A DNA stretch of 64,000 nucleotides from Microbacterium azadirachtae. Its GTDB lineage: Bacteria > Actinomycetota > Actinomycetes > Actinomycetales > Microbacteriaceae. Positions 1 through 8,337 of this stretch are shown piece after piece (within the stretch, counting starts at the first letter, position 1; each line of letters opens with the position of its first letter). The notes under the pieces were generated by a model. That model saw nothing but the letters and a program-made list of their open reading frames with translations, was not told the DNA's origin and made no database searches. Position numbers and translations under genes: made by a program. The stretch spans positions 1 through 64,000 of the forward strand of contig NZ_JYIX01000025.1 of NCBI RefSeq assembly GCF_000956505.1, written 5' to 3'.

Positions 1-31
1 GGCCGGGACGGCGGGGACGGCGGGGACGGCA
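1..31. repeat. short GC-rich tandem repeat downstream of cydB
   Basis: Imperfect tandem copies of a 9-bp unit resembling GGGGACGGC, just beyond the cydB stop codon at the window edge. The repeat is visible directly; no function can be assigned. Confidence 0.5.
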
Positions 32-37
32 GGGGGC

Positions 38-1063
38 TCATGCGTGCGCGGGCGCCGCCTCGATCGTCGACCGGCGCACGCGCTTGCGGAACACCCAGTA
101 CGTCCACGCCTGGTACGCGAGGACGAGTGGCATCGCCACGAGCGCGGTCCAGCTCATGATCTGCAGCGTGTACGGCGTGCTCGACGCGTTCTGGATCGTG
201 AGCGAGTTCGCCGGATCGATCGTCGACGGCAGCACGTTCGGGAACAGCGCGGAGAACAGCATGAGCACGGCCGTCAGGATCGTGACGACCCCGGCGGTGA
301 ACGCCCAGCCGTCGCGGCCGCGCAGCGAGAACACCACCGACACGATGAGGAACACCGCGGCCACGGCGCCGAGCCCGATCGTCGCCCAGAGCAGCGACGG
401 GCGTCCGGCGGCGATCGCGATCGTCCACACCACGGTCCCGGCCGCAGCGAGGATCGTCGGCAGGGCGGAGAGCCGCGCCACCCGGCGAGCGCGCTCGTGC
501 ACGACGCCGTCGGTCTTGAGCGCCACGAAGTACAGCCCGTGCAGGAAGAACAGCAGCAGCGTGGTGACGCCGACGAGCAGCCCGTACGGGTTCAGCAGAT
601 CGAACACGGATCCGCGGAAGATGTGCCTCTCATCCAGCGCCACGCCCTGCACGATGTTGCCGAACGCGACGCCCCACAGCAGTGCGGGGACGGCGGATCC
701 GATCACGATCATGGTGTCGAAGCGGCGCTTCCAGCGCGGGTCGTCCCGCTGGTGCCGGTACTCGAACGACACCCCGCGCAGGATGAGCGCGAGCAGGATC
801 ACCAGGAGCGGCAGGTAGAAGCCGCTGAACAGCGAGGCGTACCACTCGGGGAACGACGCGAACAGGCAGGCGCCTGCCACGATCACCCAGGTCTCGTTGA
901 GGTCCCAGACCGGCCCGATCGTGTTGATCACCTGGCGGCGCGAGACGTCGTCCTTGCCGAGGAACGGCAGCGACATGCCCACCCCGAAGTCGAAGCCGTC
1001 GAGCACGAAGTAGCCCACGAAGAACAGGGCGACGATCCAGAACCAGAGCGTTGCGAGATCCAT
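38..1063 (-). CDS. cydB: cytochrome bd ubiquinol oxidase subunit II
   Basis: A 341-residue membrane subunit of the quinol-oxidising, oxygen-reducing bd-type terminal oxidase. The protein begins MDLATLWFWIVALFFVGYFV and contains the conserved N-terminal stretch LDGFDFGVG at about residues 22-30, typical of CydB. Many hydrophobic segments alternate with short charged loops, and the length matches the family. ATG is chosen because it follows cydA by only 14 bp with a GAGG-like Shine-Dalgarno; the reading frame stays open far upstream but only as antisense shadow of cydA. It sits directly behind cydA and is almost certainly cotranscribed. The cydDC genes usually found next to it would lie beyond the left edge. 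Confidence 0.97.
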   Translation of the reverse strand: MDLATLWFWIVALFFVGYFVLDGFDFGVGMSLPFLGKDDVSRRQVINTIGPVWDLNETWVIVAGACLFASFPEWYASLFSGFYLPLLVILLALILRGVSFEYRHQRDDPRWKRRFDTMIVIGSAVPALLWGVAFGNIVQGVALDERHIFRGSVFDLLNPYGLLVGVTTLLLFFLHGLYFVALKTDGVVHERARRVARLSALPTILAAAGTVVWTIAIAAGRPSLLWATIGLGAVAAVFLIVSVVFSLRGRDGWAFTAGVVTILTAVLMLFSALFPNVLPSTIDPANSLTIQNASSTPYTLQIMSWTALVAMPLVLAYQAWTYWVFRKRVRRSTIEAAPAHA

Positions 1064-1077
1064 GTCCGTCTCCTTCC

Positions 1078-2490
1078 TCAGTACACGACCGACGGGACAG
1101 GGGCGTCCTCGTCGTGCTTCTCTGTGATGTCGGGCCCCTTCTTGGCGGCGCGGACGATGAGCCCGACCTCCACGACTGCGAGGGCGGCGTAGATCGCGGT
1201 GAAGGAGATGAGCGAGATGAGCACTTCGACCCCGCTCACCCCGGGCGAGACGCCGTTCTTGGTCGTCATCAGGCTGAACACGATCCAGGGCTGTCTGCCC
1301 ATCTCGGTGAAGACCCAGCCGACGATGTTCGCGCCCAGCGACAGCGGGAACGAGTAGATCGCGATCTTCCACATCCACTGCGCGGGCTCGCGCTTGGCGT
1401 TCTTGCGGGTGAACCAGAGGCCGGCCACGGCGACCAGCGCGTGGGCCATCCCGAGGCCGATCATCCAGCGGAAGGCCCAGTACGTGACCCACAGCACCGG
1501 GTTGAACTCGGTGAGGCCCGTGGAGGCGAACTTCTGCGCATACTCCGCGTTCAGGTCGTTGATGCCGTGCACGCAGCCGTCGATGGTGTGGTTCGACAGC
1601 AGCGACAGCAGATAGGGCACGCGGATCGAGAACAGCTCGCTCTTGCCGTCGGGGGTGCCGAGCGTGAACAGGCTGAAGGCCGCGTCCTTGCCGCACACCG
1701 TATTGAAGGTCGCCTCGGCGGCGGCCATCTTCATGGGCTGCGTGGCGTACATCGCCAGGCCCAGCTGGTCGCCGGAGAGCACGATGCCCGCGGTCGCGAC
1801 GAGGATCGCCCACAGTCCGAACTTCAGCGACTTCCGCATGGTGGCGACGTGCTGGCCGCGGGCCAGGTGCCAGGCCGAGACCGAGATCACGACGCCGGCC
1901 GCGAGCATGAACGCGCCGAAGATCGTGTGCGGGAACGCGGCGAGCGCGACCTTGTTGGTCAGCAGCGCCACGAAGTCGGTCAGCTCGGCACGGTTGGTGG
2001 CGGGGTTGTACGTGTAGCCGACCGGGTTCTGCATGAACGCGTTCGCGGCGATGATGAAGTACGCCGACAGGATCGTGCCGATCGCGACGCCCCAGATGGT
2101 GGCGAGGTGCACCTTCTTCGGCAACTTGTCCCAGCCGAAGATCCACAGTCCGATGAACGTCGCCTCGAGGAAGAACGCGAGCAGTCCCTCGAACGCGAGC
2201 GGGGCGCCGAACACGTCGCCGACGAAGCGGGAGTAGTCCGACCAGTTCATGCCGAACTGGAACTCCTGCACGATGCCGGTCACCACACCCATGGCGAAGT
2301 TGATCAGGAAGATCTTCGAGAAGAACCGGGTCAGGTGCAGGTACTCGATCTTGCCGGTGCGCACCCACGCGGTCTGGAAGATCGCGGTGACGGTGGCCAT
2401 GCCGATCGTGAGCGGCACGAACAGGTAGTGGTAAACGGTCGTCAGCCCGAACTGCCAGCGGGACAGGACGAGCGGATCAAGCCAATCCAT
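1078..2490 (-). CDS. cydA: cytochrome bd ubiquinol oxidase subunit I
   Basis: The 470-residue catalytic subunit carrying the haems of cytochrome bd. It oxidises quinol and reduces oxygen at high affinity in the plasma membrane. The N-terminus RWQFGLTTVYHYLFVPLTIG includes His21, equivalent to the haem-ligand His19 of E. coli CydA, and a GRQPW motif lies in the second half. The protein is shorter than the E. coli form, consistent with the short Q-loop type seen in Gram-positives. The start overlaps the end of the upstream regulator gene by 14 bp, so regulator, cydA and cydB form one leftward operon. Confidence 0.98.
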   Translation of the reverse strand: MDWLDPLVLSRWQFGLTTVYHYLFVPLTIGMATVTAIFQTAWVRTGKIEYLHLTRFFSKIFLINFAMGVVTGIVQEFQFGMNWSDYSRFVGDVFGAPLAFEGLLAFFLEATFIGLWIFGWDKLPKKVHLATIWGVAIGTILSAYFIIAANAFMQNPVGYTYNPATNRAELTDFVALLTNKVALAAFPHTIFGAFMLAAGVVISVSAWHLARGQHVATMRKSLKFGLWAILVATAGIVLSGDQLGLAMYATQPMKMAAAEATFNTVCGKDAAFSLFTLGTPDGKSELFSIRVPYLLSLLSNHTIDGCVHGINDLNAEYAQKFASTGLTEFNPVLWVTYWAFRWMIGLGMAHALVAVAGLWFTRKNAKREPAQWMWKIAIYSFPLSLGANIVGWVFTEMGRQPWIVFSLMTTKNGVSPGVSGVEVLISLISFTAIYAALAVVEVGLIVRAAKKGPDITEKHDEDAPVPSVVY

Positions 2491-3208
2491 GCGCGGAGCC
2501 TCCTGCGTTCGTGGATCCGGTGCGGGATCCGGTGCGGTGAGCGGATGCGGATCCGGTCGGGGATCCGACGCGGTCGTCGATGGCGAAGCGGGATCCGCCG
2601 ACCCGGTCCAGTTCGACCGTGCACTCCTCCGGCCGCGCCGCCGAGCGTACGCAGCGCGCGGTCAGCGGCCCTCCGGCCTGGGCGAGCACGCCCTGCATGA
2701 GGCCGAGGTGCACCTGGCACAGCACGGGGCGGTGCTCCGGCCGGGCGGCGGCGTGCGGGCACGGGGTGAGCTCGACGGTGAGCCGGTCCTCGTCGATGAC
2801 GGGCTCGAAGCCGCTCTCCTCGAGGTGTTCGACGAGGGCGTCGAGCTGGTAGACCGCCTGCTGGCCGAGGCCCGAGGATTCGATCTGCAGCATGCGCCGC
2901 AGCAGGTCCCCGCGGCGGGCGGCGTCATCGACCTTCTGCTTGGCGACAGGGCTCGACGCCTCCGGCGCGCCCGTGGCGGCGCTGTACAGTACCCGCGGAC
3001 GTCCGCGGGTCGTGCGGTGCTCGGTCGCCTGCACGACGTAGCCGCCCTCGATCAGTCGCTGCAGGTGCTCGCGCACCGTGTTCGGATGCAGCGCGGTGGC
3101 CTCGCACAGCTCGCCGATCGTGCGGTGCGGACGCGCCTGCACGAGGTGCAGGATCCGTACTCGCGAATAGCTGGAGATCGGCCCGCAGACGGGCCCGGCG
3201 CTGGCCAT
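2477..3208 (-). CDS. winged-helix regulator with four-cysteine C-terminus, cyd operon
   Basis: A 243-residue ArsR/DeoR-like DNA-binding protein. The helix-turn-helix lies at about residues 28-55 (TIGELCEATALHPNTVREHL) and is followed by a wing rich in Arg/Gly/Pro. The C-terminal half has Cys150, Cys164, Cys186 and Cys196 with CPH and CQVH contexts, resembling the SufR-like class whose cysteines bind an Fe-S cluster. Redox or oxygen sensing is therefore plausible for a gene overlapping cydA, but it is inferred. The last 30 or so residues are Gly/Ser/Thr/Arg-rich and encoded by GGATCC-rich DNA that also serves as the cydA leader. An internal start is not excluded. Confidence 0.8.
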   Translation of the reverse strand: MASAGPVCGPISSYSRVRILHLVQARPHRTIGELCEATALHPNTVREHLQRLIEGGYVVQATEHRTTRGRPRVLYSAATGAPEASSPVAKQKVDDAARRGDLLRRMLQIESSGLGQQAVYQLDALVEHLEESGFEPVIDEDRLTVELTPCPHAAARPEHRPVLCQVHLGLMQGVLAQAGGPLTARCVRSAARPEECTVELDRVGGSRFAIDDRVGSPTGSASAHRTGSRTGSTNAGGSAHGLA

Positions 3209-3298
3209 GGCTCCATACTCGCATCGCGCCTCGCCGCCGACGGGGACTTCGGCCGTGAATAATGCCGCACGCGATAGGAGGTTCGGATCACCACCATG

Positions 3299-3328
3299 CG
3301 GATCCCGGATGCCCGGATCCCGGATGCC
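3299..3328. repeat. two tandem 15-bp copies
   Basis: Two exact adjacent copies of CGGATCCCGGATGCC (3299-3313 and 3314-3328) between the DUF6457-type gene and the cyd regulator. They belong to the general abundance of GGATCC in this window. Confidence 0.7.
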
Positions 3329-3351
3329 CGGAACTCACCCGCGGGGAGCGA

Positions 3352-3624
3352 TCAGTCCCGGCCGTGCGCGAGGGCCAGCTGCGAGATCGCGGAGACCGCG
3401 GCACGCACGTCGTCGGGGCTCCCGCCCGCGCGGCCGGCCACGAGCCCTGCGACGAAGGCGCTGAACGGCGCGGCGGGACGCGCGACGCCGTTCGCGACGT
3501 CGCGCGCGAGGTCCAGGATCAGGGCGATCGGCACGTCCTCCTCGGCGAGGTCGAATCGCTCGCGCAGCTCGGCGGCCCAGTCGTCCAGCGCCTCGGGGGG
3601 CAGGGTGCGGTCGTTCGGGGTCAT
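3352..3624 (-). CDS. small DUF6457-type protein, molybdenum cofactor cluster
   Basis: A 90-residue soluble acidic protein, MTPNDRTLPPEALDDWAAEL and on, with a helical pattern and a V-A-R-P-A-A-P-x-S-A-F segment in the middle. It matches my recollection of the small DUF6457 proteins encoded next to, or fused to, MobA in actinobacteria; the biochemical role is unknown. Its ATG overlaps the mobA stop codon as ATGA, so it is translated with mobA. The family assignment rests on context and sequence flavour rather than a search. Confidence 0.75.
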   Translation of the reverse strand: MTPNDRTLPPEALDDWAAELRERFDLAEEDVPIALILDLARDVANGVARPAAPFSAFVAGLVAGRAGGSPDDVRAAVSAISQLALAHGRD

Positions 3625-4322
3625 CGGGACTCCTCGTCGTGGTGGGCGTACGGGTCGTGGGTGGCCGGCGGGTCGGCGAGCACCGCCCGGGCCCGTTCCA
3701 GGTCGGCGGGAGTGTCGATATCGGCCGTGATGCCATCCTCGTCCGGGATCCACCGGGTCGGAAGCCCTCCGAGCAGTTCGCGGGCGGCGGCGCCGGACGG
3801 TTCCACGATCGCGGTGAGCGCGGCGCGCACCGCCGCGACGCGGTAGGCGCCGGCCAACCACTGCGCGCGGTCGTCGGCGCGGAACACGATCGCATCGACG
3901 GGGTCAGGGGCCGCGTTCTCCCCCTCGTCGGCGCGCACGGCGTCGCACAGCGTCCGCACGACGTCGGCCGGATGCACGAGGTCCCCGGCGAGCAGCAGCG
4001 CCCACTCCACCCCGGCGAGCAACGGCAGCCCCGCCGCGATCGCCGCGACGGGCCCGCCGTAGGGCGGATCCTCCCGTACCCAGATCACGGGAGCGTTCGC
4101 CGCGCCGGCCATCGGCGCGGTCTCATCGGTGTCCCAGGCGGCCCCGACCGCGACCACCGGGGCGACTCCCCTCTCCCCGAATGCGGCGAGCGTGCGCTGC
4201 CACGGCGTCGATCCGCCGAGCTCCTGCAGGGGCTTGGCGGCGCCGTCGAAGCGCCGCGCGCGACCGCCCACGAGCACGAGGGCGGCGACGGCTCCCACGG
4301 GCGTGCTCAGTGCAGCTCCCAC
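3621..4322 (-). CDS. mobA: molybdenum cofactor guanylyltransferase-like protein MobA
   Basis: A 233-residue nucleotidyltransferase expected to attach GMP to molybdopterin. The N-terminal nucleotide-binding motif is present as LVGGRARRFDGAAKPL at about residues 17-32, a variant of the usual LAGGxSxRMGxDKAL. LLLAGDLVHP follows further on, and ADIDTPADLE near the C-terminus is typical of the fold. The start is GTG, overlapping the moeA end by 16 bp. The order moeA-mobA-DUF6457 suggests one cofactor operon. The loss of the usual Gly/Ser spacing in the first motif leaves open a related molybdenum cofactor nucleotidyltransferase. Confidence 0.85.
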   Translation of the reverse strand: MGAALSTPVGAVAALVLVGGRARRFDGAAKPLQELGGSTPWQRTLAAFGERGVAPVVAVGAAWDTDETAPMAGAANAPVIWVREDPPYGGPVAAIAAGLPLLAGVEWALLLAGDLVHPADVVRTLCDAVRADEGENAAPDPVDAIVFRADDRAQWLAGAYRVAAVRAALTAIVEPSGAAARELLGGLPTRWIPDEDGITADIDTPADLERARAVLADPPATHDPYAHHDEESR

Positions 4323-5542
4323 ACGTCGACGAGATCCCCGACCTCGACCGCCTCGACCTCAGCGGGAACGATCGCGTAGGCGGTGGCGCCGGCGAGCCCC
4401 ACCGTGAGGTGCGAGCCGGATCCGCCTCGCGTCGCCGGCACGACCGCGCCATCGACGATCACGGCCGGCAGATACTGGCGGCGCGCCGGAGGAGTGCGCC
4501 AGGCCGCGCCCGCGGGCAGGCGGCGGGGCGTGCGGTGCACCTCGGCCCGACCCTGAAGCCGCAGCAGCGCGGGGCGCACGAACGTCTCGAACGACACCGC
4601 GGCGCTGACCGGATTGCCGGGCAGCCCGAACAGCAGCATGCCCTCGGCGGTCGCGCCGAACGCCTGCGGCTTGCCGGGCTGCATCGCCACCGCGACGAAC
4701 TCCATCGTCTCGCCCATGCTCAGCCGCACGGCCTCGTACGCACCCGCGCTCACCCCGCCGGAGAAGATCACCACGTCCGCGCCGAGCGTCGCGGCCCGCG
4801 CGGCGGCCTCGGCGGGCCCGTCGCCCTCGTCGCCGACGACCTCGCGCAGCACGACCTCGGCCCCGGCCTCGGCCGCGAGGCCGGCCAGCAGCACGCCGTT
4901 CGACTCGGGGATCTGCCCGCGCTGCAGCGGTGCGCCGGGAGGCACCAGCTCGGATCCGGTCGACACCACGGCCACCCGCGGCCGGGGCGCGACCTGCACC
5001 TCGGCGATCCCGACCGATGCGAGCGCCGAGAGCTGCCGCGGTCCGAGCAGCGCGCCGGCGGGCAGGGCCACGGAGCGGGCGGCCGCGTCAGCCCCGGCCC
5101 GGCGCACGTGCGCCCCCTCCGCGCGCGGCGCGCGCTGCACGACGGCGGTCTGCAGCGAATCCGCGAGCCCGCCGACGGTGTCCTCGAACGGGACGATCGT
5201 GTCGGCCTGGGTCGGCAGCGCGGATCCGGTCATGATGCGCACCGCGGATCCCTGGGCGAGGGGCGGATCCTCCGGACTCCCCGCCGCCAGATCCGCCGTC
5301 ACGCGCAGGGTCACAGGATCCGCCTCGCTCGCGGCGGCGACGTCGGCGTATCGCACCGCGAAGCCGTCCATCGCGGAGTTGTCGAAGACCGGCACCGGGT
5401 TCACGGCGACCGCGTCGACGGCGAGCGTGAACCCGGCGGCCTCATCCACGGGGATCGACACCGCGGCCCGCGGGCGGACGGCGGCGAGCACGCGCTGCTG
5501 CTGCTCCTCGACCGTGCGGAAGGTGGTGGTGCCCTGGCTCAT
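4307..5542 (-). CDS. moeA: molybdopterin molybdenumtransferase MoeA
   Basis: A 411-residue enzyme that inserts molybdate into adenylylated molybdopterin. The N-terminal domain contains VPVFDNSAMDGFAVRY, the MoeA signature with the D-N-S-A-M-D-G core. The central MoCF domain shows STGSELV and FSGGVSAG, and LLFGLPGNPVSA follows in the second half. The C-terminal domain IV is complete. The frame remains open upstream to 6367, but the region beyond the ATG at 5542 is antisense to radA, so the family-conforming start MSQGTTTFRTVEEQQ is used. It is first in the molybdenum cofactor operon. Confidence 0.95.
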   Translation of the reverse strand: MSQGTTTFRTVEEQQQRVLAAVRPRAAVSIPVDEAAGFTLAVDAVAVNPVPVFDNSAMDGFAVRYADVAAASEADPVTLRVTADLAAGSPEDPPLAQGSAVRIMTGSALPTQADTIVPFEDTVGGLADSLQTAVVQRAPRAEGAHVRRAGADAAARSVALPAGALLGPRQLSALASVGIAEVQVAPRPRVAVVSTGSELVPPGAPLQRGQIPESNGVLLAGLAAEAGAEVVLREVVGDEGDGPAEAAARAATLGADVVIFSGGVSAGAYEAVRLSMGETMEFVAVAMQPGKPQAFGATAEGMLLFGLPGNPVSAAVSFETFVRPALLRLQGRAEVHRTPRRLPAGAAWRTPPARRQYLPAVIVDGAVVPATRGGSGSHLTVGLAGATAYAIVPAEVEAVEVGDLVDVWELH

Positions 5543-5647
5543 GCGCGCTCCCTCGTCGTGTGGTTCGAGGCTACCGGTGCGCCCCTCGCCCCGCCCGTCG
5601 TCGGCGTCACGAGACGGAGCGTCGGTGCCCCCGGCTAGCCTTGCTGC

Positions 5648-7015
5648 ATGGCCTCCCGGAAACCCTCCGCACCCGCGTACGTCTGCACCGAGTGCGGATG
5701 GACGACCGCGAAATGGGTGGGCCGGTGCGGTGAGTGCCAGCAGTGGGGCACGGTGACCGAGCAGGCCGCGCAGACCGGCATCGTGCGCCGGATCGAGGCG
5801 ACGACCCCGTCCGCCGGCCGGCAGGCGCGCCCGATCACGTCGCTCACGTCCCAGGACTCGCCACGGCGCTCGAGCGGGGTCGCCGAATTCGACCGCGTGC
5901 TCGGCGGCGGCATCGTGCCCGGCGCGGCCATCCTGCTGAGCGGCGAACCCGGCGTCGGCAAGTCCACGCTGCTGCTCGAGGTCGCGGCCGCCGCGGCCCG
6001 TTCCGGCCGGCGGGTGCTCTATGCGAGCGGCGAGGAGTCCACGGCGCAGGTGCGGCTGCGCGCCGAGCGCACCGGCGCTCTGCACGACGAGCTGTATCTC
6101 GCGGCGGAGACCGACCTCGGCACGATCCTCGGCCACATCGACGAGGTCTCCCCCGAGCTCGTGATCGTCGATTCCGTGCAGACCGTCGCCTCCGCCCTGT
6201 CGGATGGTGCCGCAGGCCAACCCGCGCAGGTGCGCGAGGTCGCGTCGGCGCTCATCCGGGTCGCGAAGGATCGGGATCTCCCGATCGTCATCGTGGGGCA
6301 TGTCACGAAGGACGGGTCCGTCGCCGGTCCTCGCGTGCTCGAACACCTCGTCGACGTCGTCTGCCATTTCGAGGGCGACCGGCAGACCTCACTGCGGTTC
6401 ATCCGCGCGCTCAAGAACCGGTTCGGTCCGACCGATGAGGTCGGCTGCTTCGAGATGACCGGATCCGGGATCGCGGAGGTGCCGGATCCGTCGAGCCTGT
6501 TCCTCTCGCGCGGACGTCCCGTGCCCGGCACGTGCGTCGCGATCGCGCTCGAAGGCCGACGTGCGATGCCGGTCGAGGTGCAGGCGCTCACGATCCCGAC
6601 GCAGGCGCCGAACCCGCGCCGCGTCGTGAACGGACTCGACTCGTCACGTGTGGCGATGGTCCTCGCGGTGCTCGAGCGCCGGGCCGGCATCAAGACCAGC
6701 GACAAGGACGTGTACGTCTCGACCGTGGGCGGCGTGCGCTTCGTCGAGCCGGCGGCGGATCTGGCGATCGCGATCGCGGTGGCCGGCTCGCTCATGGACA
6801 ACGCCGTTCCGCGCACGCTCGCCGCGGTGGGTGAGCTGAGCCTCGCGGGCGAGGTGCGCCCGGTCACCCAGGCGGCGCAGCGCCGCTCGGAGGCGGCCCG
6901 GCTCGGCTATGCGCACGTGATCGACGACCGCTCTGCGACCCTGCGCGGCGCGCTCGGCGACGTCAAGGCGCACCGTGCCCCGCGCCGTCTCGACGACGAG
7001 GTGCCCGCATTCTGA
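5648..7015 (+). CDS. radA: DNA repair protein RadA/Sms
   Basis: A 455-residue RecA-like branch-migration ATPase acting in recombination. A four-cysteine zinc finger (Cys13, Cys16, Cys27, Cys30) is followed by Walker A GEPGVGKST at residues 99-107. The RadA-specific KNRFG motif is near residue 255, and a C-terminal Lon-like domain (VYVSTVGGVRFVEPAADLAI) completes the protein. Length and order match the family. It is divergent from moeA and convergent with the SseB-like gene, only 7 bp apart, and so is probably monocistronic. Confidence 0.97.
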   Translation: MASRKPSAPAYVCTECGWTTAKWVGRCGECQQWGTVTEQAAQTGIVRRIEATTPSAGRQARPITSLTSQDSPRRSSGVAEFDRVLGGGIVPGAAILLSGEPGVGKSTLLLEVAAAAARSGRRVLYASGEESTAQVRLRAERTGALHDELYLAAETDLGTILGHIDEVSPELVIVDSVQTVASALSDGAAGQPAQVREVASALIRVAKDRDLPIVIVGHVTKDGSVAGPRVLEHLVDVVCHFEGDRQTSLRFIRALKNRFGPTDEVGCFEMTGSGIAEVPDPSSLFLSRGRPVPGTCVAIALEGRRAMPVEVQALTIPTQAPNPRRVVNGLDSSRVAMVLAVLERRAGIKTSDKDVYVSTVGGVRFVEPAADLAIAIAVAGSLMDNAVPRTLAAVGELSLAGEVRPVTQAAQRRSEAARLGYAHVIDDRSATLRGALGDVKAHRAPRRLDDEVPAF

Positions 7016-7022
7016 CGCCGGG

Positions 7023-7433
7023 TCAGGCCTCGAGCGCGCGCAGCAGCTCCTCCGGAGGCGCCTGCATCGGGTGCGGGCCCGCGATGTCGAGGAACACGGT
7101 CGTGATCACCTCGCGATGGGTCGTGAGGAACGAGCGCAGCCACAGCGGCGAGTAGATGCCGACGCCGGGCGGGAGGTTCGCCGGCTTGTGCTTCGCGTCG
7201 CTGAACAGCAGCAGCGCGACGTCGCCCGTGGCCGGATCCCGGTATGTCCACACCTCGCCGCCGTCCCGCGGGTCATCCCTCGCGCCGGGCCGGATCAGCG
7301 GCACGACCGTGTTGCCGTTGCGCAGGGCGAGCGCCACCGCGGCCATGTCCTGCTTCTCGAGCGCCTGCGCGAGCGCCTCGGAGCGGAAGTCCGCCGCGGC
7401 CGGTGCCTTCTTCTTCGACTTCTTCACGGCCAT
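7023..7433 (-). CDS. SseB-family protein
   Basis: A 136-residue soluble protein beginning MAVKKSKKKAPAAADFRSEAL. After a lysine-rich start, the segments GNTVVPLIRP, WTYRDP and VALLLFSDAKHKPANLP match the SseB domain, whose function in actinobacteria is not established. ATG at 7433 is preferred to an upstream in-frame start because the lysine-rich segment is a typical N-terminus, but the Shine-Dalgarno is weak. It lies tail to tail with radA. Confidence 0.7.
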   Translation of the reverse strand: MAVKKSKKKAPAAADFRSEALAQALEKQDMAAVALALRNGNTVVPLIRPGARDDPRDGGEVWTYRDPATGDVALLLFSDAKHKPANLPPGVGIYSPLWLRSFLTTHREVITTVFLDIAGPHPMQAPPEELLRALEA

Positions 7434-7647
7434 CGTTCCAGCATAGGAGAGGACCTCTTCGCTCATCGCTTGGGGACAGACGATCGAAGAGGCCCTCAAA
7501 GTCCTCGACGACGGACGACGATGCGCTGGGGACGCTTAAGATTGTCGAAGCCACTGGGGATGGCAACCGTCAAGATCTCGAAGACTTGGTGTCTATGGTA
7601 TCCCAAAGGTTGGACCCAGGCGACATATTCCCACTTTCCGTCCAGGT
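7434..7647. other. low-GC intergenic tract, possible coding remnant
   Basis: About 214 bp with visibly lower G+C than its surroundings. On the minus strand one frame reads a protein-like stretch (DGKWEYVAWVQPLGYHRH, then FDNLKRPQR) that has no start and closes soon after, so it could be the relic of a gene. A short hairpin around GAGGACCTC lies near 7446-7458. No intact gene is supported. Confidence 0.35.
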
Positions 7648-8328
7648 TCAATTCAGCAGGAACTGCACCGGATTCGTACTCTGGAACCCTCCGATCGACA
7701 CGGTCAGGCGGTAGGCCGCCCCACCACCAGGGGCACGCTGCCGGTCGGTCGCCTCGCAGGTGTCGACGCTCGAGCGCGTGCGATCCCAGACGACCGGGTT
7801 CGAGCTGGTGATCGTGGCACCGGCCTTGATGGTCTGGATCGCGTCGCTCGGGGTCTGCTGGCAGTCCGTGGAGCGCCACCAGGTGTCGCTCCCGCTCGTG
7901 ATCGTGAACGCCTGCGTCGTGGTGCCGACGTTCATCGTGCAGTCCTTGCCGCTGTTGTTGGTCAGCGAGATCGACAGCTTCGGGTTCTCGTCGGCGGAGT
8001 AGCTGTCGTGATCGGCGACGGCCGTGACCTGCACCTCTGCCGCGGTGCACGGCACTGGCCCCGCGCCCGCCGTGCTCGTCGGCCCCGGCGTCGTCGCGGC
8101 GGGGTCTGGGCTCGCGTCCGCGCTCGGATCCGGAGTGGCGGGAGGCACCGACGCCGTCGGCGACGGCGTGGACGACGTCGTGGGCACCGGCTTCGGATCC
8201 CCGCCGGACGCGCCGCGCCCGACGAGCGCCCACACGAGCACGATCAGCAGCGCGAGCAGCACGATGATGATGCCGAGGACCACGATCCGCCGGCGACGAT
8301 AGACGGCGGCGGACTGGCGAGAGCTCAT
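7648..8328 (-). CDS. membrane-anchored secreted protein of unknown function
   Basis: 226 residues: a short basic N-terminus (YRRRR), one transmembrane segment (IVVLGIIIVLLALLIVLVWA, about residues 15-35), a Ser/Thr/Pro/Ala-rich linker to about residue 90, and an extracytoplasmic domain. That domain has a beta-rich pattern (DENPKLSISLTNNSGKDC) and several cysteines (CTAAE, KDC, DCQQ, DTC) likely to form disulphides. This architecture is frequent in actinobacterial envelope proteins, but I do not recognise a named family. It is probably a single-gene unit with its own promoter. Confidence 0.8.
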   Translation of the reverse strand: MSSRQSAAVYRRRRIVVLGIIIVLLALLIVLVWALVGRGASGGDPKPVPTTSSTPSPTASVPPATPDPSADASPDPAATTPGPTSTAGAGPVPCTAAEVQVTAVADHDSYSADENPKLSISLTNNSGKDCTMNVGTTTQAFTITSGSDTWWRSTDCQQTPSDAIQTIKAGATITSSNPVVWDRTRSSVDTCEATDRQRAPGGGAAYRLTVSIGGFQSTNPVQFLLN

Positions 8329-8337
8329 GATTCCAGG

